DNA of 64,000 nucleotides from JAHEAO01 sp041633555 (GCA_041633555.1 JBFKFZ010000014.1:4225-68224); one strand, 5' to 3'; shown: positions 9,015-17,484, numbered from the stretch's first letter. The notes: generated by a model from the sequence alone, not told the origin. Translations and numbers: made by a program.

Positions 9015-10412
9015 TCAGGCGGCTTGCAACAGGCCGTCGGCCTTGATCTCGGAATAGGTCTCGTCCAACGATTTCCGTGCGCGTTCGATCATCACATCTA
9101 TGTCGGACGGTTGGATGATCAATGGCGGGGCAAATACCATCCGGTCGCCGACATGACGCATGACGAGGTTGTTGGCAAAGCACCGCTCTCGGCAGCGGTA
9201 GCCGACCGTACCCTCTTCGGATGCGAACTTGGCGCGGGTTTCCTTGTGCGGCGTCAGGGCAATCGAGCCCATCAGGCCAACGAGCTTTGTCTCGCCAACC
9301 AGCGGGTGATCGTGCAATTCCTCAAGCCTTTGCTGCAGATACGGACTTGCGACATTCCGCACATGGTCGATCAGCCCATCCTCTTCGATAATCCGCAGGT
9401 TCTCCAAGGCAACGGCGGTCGCGACCGGATGCCCGCAATAAGTATATCCGTGGTTGAAGTCTCCGGCGCCGCCGACGGTGGCCGCGATATCATCGTTGAC
9501 GATCGACCCACCCAAGGGAACATAGCCCGACGAGAGGCCCTTGGCGACTGTAATGATGTCGGGGCGGATGTTGAATGTCTGGCTGCCGAACCAGTTGCCC
9601 GTACGGCCAAAACCGGTGATCACTTCGTCGACGATCAGCAGGATTTCGTACTTGTCGCATATGCGCTGGATTTCCGGCCAATAGGTCGAGGGCGGCACGA
9701 TCACGCCGCCAGCCCCTTGGATCGGTTCGGCGATGAACGCTGCGACCCGGTCCTCTCCCAGTTCCTCGATCTTCGCCTCCAGCTGCCGGGCGCGCTCCAG
9801 TCCGAATTCCTCGGGGGTCAGGTCTCCGCCCTCTGCGTACCAATGCGGCTGATCGATATGCACGATGTCCGGAATCGGCAGACCGCCCTGGGCATGAATG
9901 CCGGCCATACCGCCCAGGCTGCCTCCGCCCATGGTCGAGCCGTGATAGCCGTTCTTGCGGGCGATCAGGATGGTCTTTACCGGCTTGCCCTTCACTTCCC
10001 AGTAGCGGCGGACGAGCCGGATATTGGTGTCATTGGCCTCGGATCCGGAGCCGGCATAGAACACGTGGTTCAGATCACCCGGCGCAAGTTCCGCCAGCCT
10101 GGCCGCGAGGGCGATCGCGGGCACATGCGTGGTCTGGAAAAAGGTGTTGTAAAACGCCAATTCGCTCATCTGCCGCGCGGCGACACGGGCGAGCTCCTCA
10201 CGACCATAGCCGACATTGACGCACCAGAGCCCGGCCATGCCATCGAGGATGCTGTTACCTTCCGAATCCGTCAGCGTCACGCCTGTGGCGCGCGTGATCA
10301 CCCGTACGCCTTTCGCGGCCAGTTCGGCATCGGCGGTGAAAGGGTGCATGTGATGCGCTGCATCGAGTGCTTGGAGTTCTGCCGTCGGCATGTGATTGGT
10401 AATCGTTTTCAT
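9015..10412 (-). CDS. Class III (PLP) aminotransferase, probable polyamine:pyruvate type
   Basis: Fold-type I PLP enzyme moving an amino group from an omega-amino donor to a keto acid. The 465 residues include GSGSEANDT for phosphate binding (~121-129), the aspartate in VDEVITGFGRTG (~261-272) and the Schiff-base lysine in TVAKGLSSGY (Lys291). The WCVNVGYG start region resembles SpuC-like putrescine/cadaverine aminotransferases. The ATG at 10412 is chosen over the one nine codons upstream because AGGAG lies about 9 bases before it. It shares a transcript with the aldehyde dehydrogenase and sits beside a polyamine transporter and PuuB-like oxidase, which supports putrescine-type substrates. 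A 12-base palindrome lies about 130 bases upstream. Exact donor is inferred. Confidence 0.9.
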   Translation of the reverse strand: MKTITNHMPTAELQALDAAHHMHPFTADAELAAKGVRVITRATGVTLTDSEGNSILDGMAGLWCVNVGYGREELARVAARQMSELAFYNTFFQTTHVPAIALAARLAELAPGDLNHVFYAGSGSEANDTNIRLVRRYWEVKGKPVKTILIARKNGYHGSTMGGGSLGGMAGIHAQGGLPIPDIVHIDQPHWYAEGGDLTPEEFGLERARQLEAKIEELGEDRVAAFIAEPIQGAGGVIVPPSTYWPEIQRICDKYEILLIVDEVITGFGRTGNWFGSQTFNIRPDIITVAKGLSSGYVPLGGSIVNDDIAATVGGAGDFNHGYTYCGHPVATAVALENLRIIEEDGLIDHVRNVASPYLQQRLEELHDHPLVGETKLVGLMGSIALTPHKETRAKFASEEGTVGYRCRERCFANNLVMRHVGDRMVFAPPLIIQPSDIDVMIERARKSLDETYSEIKADGLLQAA

Positions 10413-10543
10413 TGTTCTCGCTCCTGCTGAAGTCTGCACTGAGCAGATGGCATCGGTCCGATCCCAGCCAGACTGGCGCGTGGGCCGGAGCCCTCGATCA
10501 GAGTCGCGCGCAGGATATGAACAAAAGATCGGCTGTCAAACAG

Positions 10544-10555
10544 ATTTGATCAAAT
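10544..10555. promoter_or_regulatory. Putative operator palindrome ATTTGATCAAAT
   Basis: Perfect 12-base inverted repeat about 130 bases upstream of the aminotransferase start and touching the stop codon of the GntR gene. The core TTTGATCAAA recurs at 11318-11327 in front of the transporter genes, which is what makes it notable. Likely binding site of the local GntR regulator. With the following bases it also resembles an FNR half-site pair (TTGAT-N4-TTCAA, one mismatch), so FNR-type control is an alternative. Confidence 0.5.
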
Positions 10556-11227
10556 TCAACCCTGGTCCAGACTTTGCCTGACCAGATCCACGCCCTGAAG
10601 AATATCCTGCCGCATCGCATCCGACATGACCGCGGTGTCGCCGACCCGCATTGCCGCCAGTGCCTGTTCGTGACGGTCCGGCAGGCTGGTGGTTCCGAAT
10701 CGGCCACACACCACGCGCAGGGACGGACCGAAGCGCAGCCAGAGCGAGTGGGCGATTGCCAGAAGTATCGGGGCATCAGCGAACTTGTAGAGCGTGAAGT
10801 GGAACTGGTGATTGCGCTCCAGATAGCGCGAGATGTCGCCTGACTGGATCGCCAAATTTATCGACGCGTCAATCTCGGTCAGATCGTCAATGTTCTGTGC
10901 CGTCAGATTCGGCGCAGCCATTTCAGCGAGCCTGGGCTCGATTGTTTGTCGCGCATAGGCCACCTCTTCCAGTTGTTCGGGCGTCAATTGCGGAACACAG
11001 ACCCGGCGGTTGCCCTGGAATTCAAGGGCGCCTTCTGCGGTCAGCCTGCGAATCGCTTCGCGTACCGGTGTCATCCCGGCGCCCAGCAGTTCGGTCAGAC
11101 CCTGGATCGTAACAGATTGACCGGGTGTGAGCTGACCAAACAGGATCATGTCACGAAGCTGCGTATAGGCCACTTCGTGGGATGGTATTTTGCGAGTACC
11201 GTCTGTTGTGTCGAATTGACTGGTCAC
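10556..11227 (-). CDS. GntR/FCD-family transcriptional regulator
   Basis: A 223-residue repressor/activator of the FadR-like branch. The N-terminal winged helix is seen in VAYTQLRDMILFGQLTPGQ and the recognition helix MTPVREAIRRLTAEGAL (about residues 52-68). The rest is the all-helical FCD ligand-binding domain with the arginine and acidic/histidine residues typical of metal-assisted ligand pockets (for example HQFHFTLY). It lies between the aminotransferase operon (same strand, downstream) and the divergent polyamine transporter. Copies of TTTGATCAAA lie on both sides of it, so it very likely controls both. Ligand unknown; a polyamine or breakdown product would fit. Confidence 0.9.
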   Translation of the reverse strand: MTSQFDTTDGTRKIPSHEVAYTQLRDMILFGQLTPGQSVTIQGLTELLGAGMTPVREAIRRLTAEGALEFQGNRRVCVPQLTPEQLEEVAYARQTIEPRLAEMAAPNLTAQNIDDLTEIDASINLAIQSGDISRYLERNHQFHFTLYKFADAPILLAIAHSLWLRFGPSLRVVCGRFGTTSLPDRHEQALAAMRVGDTAVMSDAMRQDILQGVDLVRQSLDQG

Positions 11228-11317
11228 TCTGATCCGCGCTCAATCGCTGTCGGTTGCCAAAAAAAGGAAGGTTGGTGAGAGCCTTTGTAAAATGAACGGT
11301 TGAAATGAATCAATAAA

Positions 11318-11327
11318 TTTGATCAAA
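11318..11327. promoter_or_regulatory. Putative operator palindrome TTTGATCAAA
   Basis: Perfect 10-base inverted repeat in the 171-base space between the divergent gntR gene and the transporter operon, about 70 bases before the binding-protein start. It is the same core as at 10544-10555. The surrounding bases are AT-rich, as expected for a promoter. Confidence 0.5.
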
Positions 11328-11398
11328 ATCTCGCCGAGCCATTCAAGCTTCCGGTCTTGGGGTAAGGCCGGGTCCAACCGCTCTGGAGGAAAACAGGA

Positions 11399-12484
11399 AT
11401 GAAGAATACCGGACTTTCGCTGCTTGCGGCCGTTGTGGTCGGTACAACTTCGGCTTTCGCCGAAGAGGTCCGCGTCTACAACTGGTCAGATTATATCGAC
11501 GAAGAACTCCTGACCAAGTTCGAAGAGGAAACCGGGATCGACCTGATCTACGACGTGTTCGATTCCAACGAACTGCTGGAGACCAAGATGCTGGCCGGCA
11601 GTTCCGGCTACGATGTCGTGGTGCCGACGGGTTACTTCTTGAGCCGTCAGATTGCGGCCGGTGCATTCCAGAAGCTGGACAAGTCAAAGTTGCCCAATAT
11701 CGAAAACATGTGGGACATTATCGAAGAGCGGACCGTTCAATACGATCCCGGCAACGAATATTCGGTCAACTACATGTGGGGCACGACGGGCATCGGCGTG
11801 AATATCAACAAGGTCAAGGAAGTCCTTGGTGAAGACGCGCCCGTGAACTCGCTCGCACTGGTGTTCGATCCCGCGAATATCGAGAAACTCGCAAGTTGCG
11901 GCGTACACATGCTGGACGCCCCGACTGAGATGATCCCCGCCGCGCTCCAATATATCGGCGAAGATCCGAACGCGCAGGATGCCGAGACTATCCAAAAGGC
12001 CGAACCGGTACTGACAGCCATCGCGCCCTACGTTCAGAAATTCCACAGTTCCGAATATATCAACGCACTCGCAAACGGCGATATCTGCGTCGCCTTTGGC
12101 TGGTCCGGCGATGTTCTGCAGGCGCGTGATCGGGCTGCGGAAGCGGACACCGGTGTGGAGATCGAGTATCACATTCCGAAGGAGGGCGCGCTGATGTGGT
12201 TCGACCAAATGTCGATCCCGGTCGATGCGCCGAATCCGGAAGCTGCCCATGTCTTCCTGAATTTCATCATGGCTCGGGAGAACGCAGCGGCCGCTTCAAA
12301 CTACGTCTATTACGCCAATGGCAACAAGGCTTCGCAGGAATTGCTGAACGAGGATGTCATCGGTGACACCGCGATCTACCCCGACGAAGAGACCCTCGCC
12401 AATCTCTATACGATCGAAGGCTACGACGCGAAGACACAGCGGGTCGCGACTCGGCTGTGGACGAAGGTGAAATCCGGCACCTAA
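11399..12484 (+). CDS. potF: Polyamine ABC transporter, periplasmic binding protein (PotF/PotD-like)
   Basis: Captures putrescine or spermidine in the periplasm for import. 361 residues with a signal peptide (cut after AFA, residue ~21) and the mature start EEVRVYNWSDYIDEELL that is characteristic of PotD/PotF proteins. Later features include YDVVVPTGYFLSRQI and the binding-cleft segment FGWSGDVLQARDRA. A GGAGG ribosome site lies 10 bases upstream of the ATG. It is first in an operon of four transport genes plus an oxidase, and is separated from the ATPase gene by a strong hairpin that would let it be made in excess. Whether putrescine or spermidine is preferred cannot be read with certainty; PotF is the closer call given the catabolic neighbours. 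Confidence 0.92.
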   Translation: MKNTGLSLLAAVVVGTTSAFAEEVRVYNWSDYIDEELLTKFEEETGIDLIYDVFDSNELLETKMLAGSSGYDVVVPTGYFLSRQIAAGAFQKLDKSKLPNIENMWDIIEERTVQYDPGNEYSVNYMWGTTGIGVNINKVKEVLGEDAPVNSLALVFDPANIEKLASCGVHMLDAPTEMIPAALQYIGEDPNAQDAETIQKAEPVLTAIAPYVQKFHSSEYINALANGDICVAFGWSGDVLQARDRAAEADTGVEIEYHIPKEGALMWFDQMSIPVDAPNPEAAHVFLNFIMARENAAAASNYVYYANGNKASQELLNEDVIGDTAIYPDEETLANLYTIEGYDAKTQRVATRLWTKVKSGT

Positions 12485-12499
12485 GCCGCGCCAAAGATC

Positions 12500-12522
12500 C
12501 CCCGCGCCGATCCGGCGCGGGG
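12500..12522 (+). terminator. Intercistronic hairpin in the polyamine transporter operon
   Basis: Perfect 10-base-pair GC stem (CCCCGCGCCG / CGGCGCGGGG) with a three-base loop, 16 bases after the binding-protein stop and before the ATPase start. There is no U-run, so it is more likely an mRNA-stabilising or partial-termination element than a full terminator. Such hairpins commonly lift expression of the binding protein relative to membrane components. Confidence 0.65.
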
Positions 12523-12544
12523 TCTCCCCACATACGAGGACATC

Positions 12545-13684
12545 ATGGCGCAATCCGGCAAGAAACCTGTCTTTGCCCCCTGGACCGAGCCCGACAAGAA
12601 ACCCCTAATTCAGTTCAAGAACGTCACGAAGAAGTTCGGTGATTTCATCGCCATTGACGATCTAACGCTGAATATCTACGCGAAAGAGTTTTTTGCGCTG
12701 CTCGGACCCTCGGGGTGCGGCAAGACCACGCTAATGCGGATGCTGGCCGGGTTCGAGGAGGCGACAAGCGGAGAGATCCTGCTCGACGGGCAGGACATTG
12801 CACATGTGCCGCCAAACAAGCGTGCCGTGAACATGATGTTCCAGAGCTATGCGCTGTTTCCCCATCTGAGCGTGGCGAACAATATCGCGTTCGGACTGAA
12901 GCGCTCGCCGATGCCGAAAGACCAGATCCCGGCACGGGTTGAAGAAATGCTGCGCCTCGTGCGGCTGGAAAAGTTCGCCAGCCGCAAACCGCACCAGATT
13001 TCCGGTGGTCAGCGGCAGCGTGTGGCGCTGGCGCGGTCACTGGCCAAGGCGCCGAAGCTTCTGTTGCTGGATGAACCGCTCGGGGCGCTGGACAAGAAGC
13101 TGCGGCAGGAAACGCAGTTCGAGCTGATGGATATCCAGGAAAAGACCGGAACCACCTTCGTGATCGTGACCCACGATCAGGAAGAGGCGATGACCGTCGC
13201 AAGCCGGGTCGCGGTCATGGATCATGGCCGGATGATCCAGGTCGACACGCCGGACCGGATCTACGAGACCCCGAACTCGGTCTATGTCGCCGATTTCATC
13301 GGTGATGTTAATCTGGTCGAAGGAAAGATCGGTTCGCACGACGGCGAGAAATACGCGATTCACTGGGCCGAGGGGCAACCCCCAATCGTGGCCGCGGGCC
13401 CTTCGGGTCTGGCAACGGGAACCGGCTGCCACTTTGCCATTCGCCCGGAAAAGGTTGCGATCTCGGCCGAAAAACCGGCCGACAAGGTCAATGCGCTGGA
13501 AGGTCGGATCCACGACATCGCCTATCTCGGAAACGTCTCGACCTATCATGTCGAACTGGCATCGGGCGCGGTTATCAAGGCGCAGGTTGCGAACAACCGC
13601 CGGATCTCCAGACGTGACATGACATGGGAAGATCAGGTCTGGCTATCCTTTACAGAAACGGCCGGCCTGGTTCTGGCGCAATGA
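12545..13684 (+). CDS. potG: Polyamine ABC transporter, ATP-binding protein
   Basis: Energises polyamine import at the inner face of the membrane. 379 residues: Walker A GPSGCGKT (54-61), Q-loop FQSYALFPH, ABC signature ISGGQRQR, Walker B LLLLDEPLGALD and the switch histidine in VTHDQEEA. A C-terminal TOBE-type regulatory domain (about 290-379) follows. The long N-terminal extension before the ABC domain and the overall length fit PotG/PotA. It lies between the binding-protein and permease genes of the same operon. A GAGG site precedes the ATG. Confidence 0.93.
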   Translation: MAQSGKKPVFAPWTEPDKKPLIQFKNVTKKFGDFIAIDDLTLNIYAKEFFALLGPSGCGKTTLMRMLAGFEEATSGEILLDGQDIAHVPPNKRAVNMMFQSYALFPHLSVANNIAFGLKRSPMPKDQIPARVEEMLRLVRLEKFASRKPHQISGGQRQRVALARSLAKAPKLLLLDEPLGALDKKLRQETQFELMDIQEKTGTTFVIVTHDQEEAMTVASRVAVMDHGRMIQVDTPDRIYETPNSVYVADFIGDVNLVEGKIGSHDGEKYAIHWAEGQPPIVAAGPSGLATGTGCHFAIRPEKVAISAEKPADKVNALEGRIHDIAYLGNVSTYHVELASGAVIKAQVANNRRISRRDMTWEDQVWLSFTETAGLVLAQ

Positions 13685-13700
13685 ATACGGGCTGCGGACA

Positions 13701-14597
13701 ATGAACTTTCGCAGGTTCTTCCTGATCGGCACGCCTTATTTCTGGCTGCTGGCGCTCTTCCTGGTCCCGTTCCTGATCGTCCTGAAGATCTCGCTGTCCG
13801 ATACAGCGATATCGATACCGCCCTACACCCCCACGCTGGACCTGTCCGCCGGATGGGAAGGACTGAAGGCGTTCTTCGCGGAACTCGACCTTGAGAATTT
13901 CATATTCCTGACCGAGGACAATCTCTACTGGAAGGCCTACCTTTCCAGCCTGCAGATCGCCGCATTATCCACCTTCCTGACCTTGCTGGTCGGCTACCCG
14001 ATTGCCTACGGCATGGCGAAATCCTCTGATTCCTGGCGCCCGACGCTGATGATGCTGGTGATCCTGCCGTTCTGGACCAGCTTTCTGATCCGCGTCTATG
14101 CTTGGATCGGCATCCTCTCGAACGAAGGGTTTCTGAACCAGCTGCTTCAATGGATCGGGCTGACCAGCGAGCCGCTGACCATCCTCAACACCAACTACGC
14201 GGTCTATGTCGGTATCATCTACACCTATCTGCCGTTCATGGTATTGCCGATCTACTCGACGCTGGAAAAGATGGATGGCTCTCTGATCGAGGCGGCGGAG
14301 GATCTTGGATGCTCGCGCTTCAGCGCCTTCTGGGTGGTTACATTTCCCTTGTCGCGCCCGGGCATGATCGCCGGCTGTTTCCTTGTGTTCATTCCGGCCT
14401 TGGGTGAATTCGTGATCCCCTCGCTGCTGGGCGGCTCCAGCACGCTGATGATCGGCAAGGTCTTGTGGGAGGAGTTTTTCTCCAACCGCGACTGGCCTGT
14501 CGCCTCGGCGGTTGCGGTCGTGCTGCTGTTGATCCTGATCATCCCGATCATTCTGTTCCAGAGAAACGAGCAGAAACAGCGGGAAGCAGACCGATGA
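13701..14597 (+). CDS. potH: Polyamine ABC transporter permease (PotH-like)
   Basis: Inner-membrane permease, 298 residues with about six membrane segments, starting with a hydrophobic helix at residues ~8-28 (YFWLLALFLVPFLIVLKISL). The cytoplasmic coupling motif EAAEDLGCSRFSAFWVVTFPLSRPG (EAA loop, shown in two parts by its conserved EAA and G) near residues 198-222 docks the ATPase. The gene starts 16 bases after the ATPase stop. Its stop overlaps the next permease start (ATGA). PotH is the usual name for the first permease in PotFGHI systems. Confidence 0.92.
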   Translation: MNFRRFFLIGTPYFWLLALFLVPFLIVLKISLSDTAISIPPYTPTLDLSAGWEGLKAFFAELDLENFIFLTEDNLYWKAYLSSLQIAALSTFLTLLVGYPIAYGMAKSSDSWRPTLMMLVILPFWTSFLIRVYAWIGILSNEGFLNQLLQWIGLTSEPLTILNTNYAVYVGIIYTYLPFMVLPIYSTLEKMDGSLIEAAEDLGCSRFSAFWVVTFPLSRPGMIAGCFLVFIPALGEFVIPSLLGGSSTLMIGKVLWEEFFSNRDWPVASAVAVVLLLILIIPIILFQRNEQKQREADR

Positions 14598-15412
14598 ATC
14601 GTAGGTTCACCTGGTTCAACGCCACGTCCCTGACACTGGGCTTCGCGTTCCTTTACCTGCCGATGATCATCCTGATCCTCTACAGTTTCAACTCGTCGAA
14701 GCTGGTGACGGTGTGGGCCGGTTTCTCGACCAAATGGTACGCCGAACTGCTGCAGAACGACGCGTTTCTCGATGCGGCCTGGGTCACGATCAAAGTCGCA
14801 ACCCTGTCCTCCACGATTGCCGCCCTGCTGGGGACGATGGCTGCCTACGTGCTGGTCCGTGGCGGGCGTTTCATGGGGCGCACCCTGTTCTCGGGCATGA
14901 TCTACGCGCCGCTCGTCATGCCGGAAGTGATCACCGGTCTTTCGCTGCTGTTGCTCTTCATTTCGATCGGCCTGGACCGGGGCATTTTCACGATCGTGCT
15001 GGCACATACGACCTTCTCGATGTGCTATGTCTCGGTCGTAGTATCTTCCCGGTTGGCGACGTTCGACAGATCGGTAGAAGAAGCGGCACTGGACCTCGGC
15101 TGCTCACCCTTCGACGCCTTCGTTTCGGTCACTTTGCCGATCATCGCGCCCGCGGTGATCTCCGGCTGGCTACTGGCCTTCACGCTGTCACTCGATGATC
15201 TGGTCATCGCCTCCTTCACCGCCGGTCCATCCTCGACAACGCTGCCGATCAAGATCTTCAGTGCCGTTCGGCTCGGGGTCAGCCCCGAGATCAATGCGCT
15301 GTCGACGATCATGATCTCGATCGTCACAGTTGGTGTGATATCGGCGTCGCTGATCAGCAAGCATTCCATCCGCAAACGCCAGCGTGAAGAGCAGGCTGCT
15401 CTGAAGCAATAG
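14594..15412 (+). CDS. potI: Polyamine ABC transporter permease (PotI-like)
   Basis: Second inner-membrane permease, 272 residues with about six membrane segments and the coupling loop EEAALDLGCSPFDAF near residues 163-177. The start ATG at 14594 overlaps the potH stop (ATGA), and the sequence from there (MNRRFTWFNATSLTLGFAF) has the right length for PotI. The frame is open further upstream, but only as antisense-like sequence inside potH. The stop is followed immediately by the ATG of the oxidase gene, so all are one translational unit. Confidence 0.92.
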   Translation: MNRRFTWFNATSLTLGFAFLYLPMIILILYSFNSSKLVTVWAGFSTKWYAELLQNDAFLDAAWVTIKVATLSSTIAALLGTMAAYVLVRGGRFMGRTLFSGMIYAPLVMPEVITGLSLLLLFISIGLDRGIFTIVLAHTTFSMCYVSVVVSSRLATFDRSVEEAALDLGCSPFDAFVSVTLPIIAPAVISGWLLAFTLSLDDLVIASFTAGPSSTTLPIKIFSAVRLGVSPEINALSTIMISIVTVGVISASLISKHSIRKRQREEQAALKQ

Positions 15413-16750
15413 ATGTCGGAGAGGCTTAAGCGGCTTTACGAACCCGAAGCCTATGCGGCCCAGTCCGATCTGGGCACCTACTGGCGCAGCACCGTTGCCG
15501 TCGAACCGGAATGGTCTTCGCTGACATCCGGCATCAGTTGCGAAGTCGCAATCATCGGCGGTGGCTATACCGGGCTGTCGGCGGCGCTCCATCTGGCCGA
15601 GGCCGGGGTTGACGTCGTGCTGCTTGAGGCCGAGGCTCCGGGCTGGGGCGCCTCGGGCCGCAATGGCGGGTTTGTCTGCCTTGGAGGGGCGAAGGCCTCT
15701 GACAGACAGATTCAGGCCCGGTACGGCGCCAGCGCTTTGTCCGAGTTCCGACAGGCGCAGCGGTCAGCGATCGACCTCGTGGACGCATTGCTTGACGCGC
15801 ACGAGATCGACGCCGACCGGCATTCGGACGGCGAAGTCATCCTGGCGCACCGGCCTCGGGATCTTGAGGGTCTAAAGGCGGAGGCCGAGCATCTGGGCGC
15901 CGTATATAGTCTTGGCAGCACCTACTTAGACCAGACCGACCTGGCGGCCAGAGGCATGGTCGGCGGGCCTTTTCATGGCGCGCTGCATGTGCCGCTCGGC
16001 TTCGCGCTCAACCCCCGCAAATATGCTTTGGGGCTGGCAGGCGCGGCGCAGGCGGCCGGCGCCCGGATTGCGGCCCGGTCCCCGGTTATCGGCATTTCTG
16101 GCGTGACCGGAAAACACTACCTTCAAACTCCGAATGGCGCCCTTACCGCCAAGTCACTTATTGTCGCGACGAATGGCTATTCCAGCGACAACCTGCCAGG
16201 CTGGCTTTCCGGGCGGTACCTGCCTGTTCAGTCGAACATCATCGTCACCCGGCAGCTGACCCAGGCAGAAATCGGCGAAGGGTGGCGCAGTGACCTGATG
16301 GCCTATGACACCCGGAACTTGCTGCATTATTTCAGGCTGCTGCCCGAAGGCAGGTTCCTGTTCGGAATGCGGGGTGGGATACGTGCTGACGCGAGCGCGC
16401 AGCGCGCAATGAGGCGGAATATCCGGGCTGATTTCGAGTCGATGTTCCCGATATGGGCGCATGTCGAAACGCCGCATTTCTGGTCGGGTCTTGCCTGCCT
16501 GTCGCGGGATCTGACGCCCTATATAGGCCCGCTCGGGGATCTCGAAAATGCTCATACAGCGATAGCGTACCACGGGAACGGCGTCGCCTTGGCCACTTAC
16601 TCCGGCAAACTTCTGGCGGGCCGGGTCACTGGACAAGGGCCGCCGGTTCCGGAGGTCATGCAGGGACCGCTTCGCCGGTTTCCGCTGGGGCGCTGGCGGC
16701 GGACATTCCTGCGGGCGGCCTATCGATGGTATCGCGTCCGGGACCGCTAG
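15413..16750 (+). CDS. puuB: FAD-dependent amine oxidase, PuuB-like
   Basis: Flavoprotein of the DAO/GlpO family that oxidises an amine with release of an aldehyde. 445 residues. The Rossmann motif is IIGGGYTGLSAALHLAEAG (residues ~48-66), then ASGRNGGFV (80-88), the hallmark of gamma-glutamylputrescine oxidases and related enzymes. The C-terminal portion carries the second FAD contact GNGVALATYSG. It begins directly after the potI stop with no gap, so it is cotranslated with the transporter. No glutamylputrescine synthetase (PuuA) or hydrolase (PuuD) is in the window, so its substrate may be gamma-glutamylputrescine made elsewhere or another imported amine. The family call is secure; the substrate is inferred. 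Confidence 0.85.
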   Translation: MSERLKRLYEPEAYAAQSDLGTYWRSTVAVEPEWSSLTSGISCEVAIIGGGYTGLSAALHLAEAGVDVVLLEAEAPGWGASGRNGGFVCLGGAKASDRQIQARYGASALSEFRQAQRSAIDLVDALLDAHEIDADRHSDGEVILAHRPRDLEGLKAEAEHLGAVYSLGSTYLDQTDLAARGMVGGPFHGALHVPLGFALNPRKYALGLAGAAQAAGARIAARSPVIGISGVTGKHYLQTPNGALTAKSLIVATNGYSSDNLPGWLSGRYLPVQSNIIVTRQLTQAEIGEGWRSDLMAYDTRNLLHYFRLLPEGRFLFGMRGGIRADASAQRAMRRNIRADFESMFPIWAHVETPHFWSGLACLSRDLTPYIGPLGDLENAHTAIAYHGNGVALATYSGKLLAGRVTGQGPPVPEVMQGPLRRFPLGRWRRTFLRAAYRWYRVRDR

Positions 16751-16820
16751 GTGCCGCGGAATAATTCCGAACCGAACCTCTACTCGTGCTATCCTTGCAC
16801 CCGGAAACGGAGGGCTGATC

Positions 16821-17114
16821 ATGAGATACATAGTAATCGCAGGAATCGGATTCGCCGGTTTGGTGGGCTGTACGCCGCCGCCGGACACGACAACTGTCGA
16901 ACGGCTGCCGCTACTGGGGGGCTACCGGGACAAGGCCGACCAATGTGTCAGGGTCGGAGAAAACGCGCTGACCAATCAGTATCTGGATGATAGCGCTGAT
17001 CTGGTCGGATGCCCGGAAGATTACGAAGGTATCGGCGTGTTCCAGACCGAGACCGGGGCCGTTCAGGTCGGAGCGGAGCAGGGATACATCCTCTATTCGG
17101 TGCCGCACGGCTAG
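16821..17114 (+). CDS. Small lipoprotein, 97 aa
   Basis: Signal with lipobox LVGC (lipidated Cys17) followed by TPPPDTTT, then a small mature domain with two further cysteines (Cys35 and Cys55 region) that could form a disulfide. A GGAGGG ribosome site lies upstream of the ATG. It follows the polyamine operon by 70 bases, but there is no functional reason to link them. Family not recognised. Confidence 0.72.
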   Translation: MRYIVIAGIGFAGLVGCTPPPDTTTVERLPLLGGYRDKADQCVRVGENALTNQYLDDSADLVGCPEDYEGIGVFQTETGAVQVGAEQGYILYSVPHG

Positions 17115-17422
17115 GCCGGGCCCTGCATCCCTGGAAAAGTCCGGCCTTCCGATGTCCGAACCAGGCCACCGGAAAGCCGGACCGGGCATGGGAGAACTGC
17201 CCTGGGTCAAACCGACTACCCTGGTCGTATTGCCGCGCATCGGGGCGTACTCGTATTAGGATCCCGACGCCGCTGATGACGATCCAGAAGATCTGGATCA
17301 GCGCCGAAGCCAGATCGAAGCTGTTCAGTTGAACAGAAGGAACCCGCCCGGAAACATGACTCGTGGAGATCCCTCATGCGCGGCAATGCATCAAGGCTAC
17401 CACAGGCATGGTCCGTCGTAAG

Positions 17423-17438
17423 GTCTGGATATCCAGAC
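17423..17438. repeat. Perfect 16-base palindrome GTCTGGATATCCAGAC
   Basis: The two halves GTCTGGAT and ATCCAGAC are exact reverse complements, and symmetry extends two more bases each side with one mismatch. It sits 100 bases upstream of the DUF6455 start and 32 bases before the FNR box. This suits a dimeric regulator site. The regulator is unknown. Confidence 0.6.
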
Positions 17439-17470
17439 TTGGATCCGTACGGGGGGGGCGGCTGCCGGTT

Positions 17471-17484
17471 TTGATCTGCATCAA
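17471..17484. promoter_or_regulatory. FNR/FnrL box TTGAT-N4-ATCAA
   Basis: Exact match to the FNR consensus (TTGATCTGCATCAA). It is centred about 60 bases before the ATG at 17538, a position compatible with activation of that gene under low oxygen by FnrL, the Rhodobacteraceae FNR homologue. No other perfect copy was noticed in the window. Confidence 0.75.

Noticed and set aside
8739..10430. Long plus-strand frame opposite the aminotransferase
   Set aside because: Same reason: the minus-strand product is a complete class III aminotransferase with all motifs.
15413..15430. Frameshift between potI and the oxidase
   Set aside because: The oxidase ATG directly follows the potI stop and begins a full-length family protein, so this is a normal tight gene junction.
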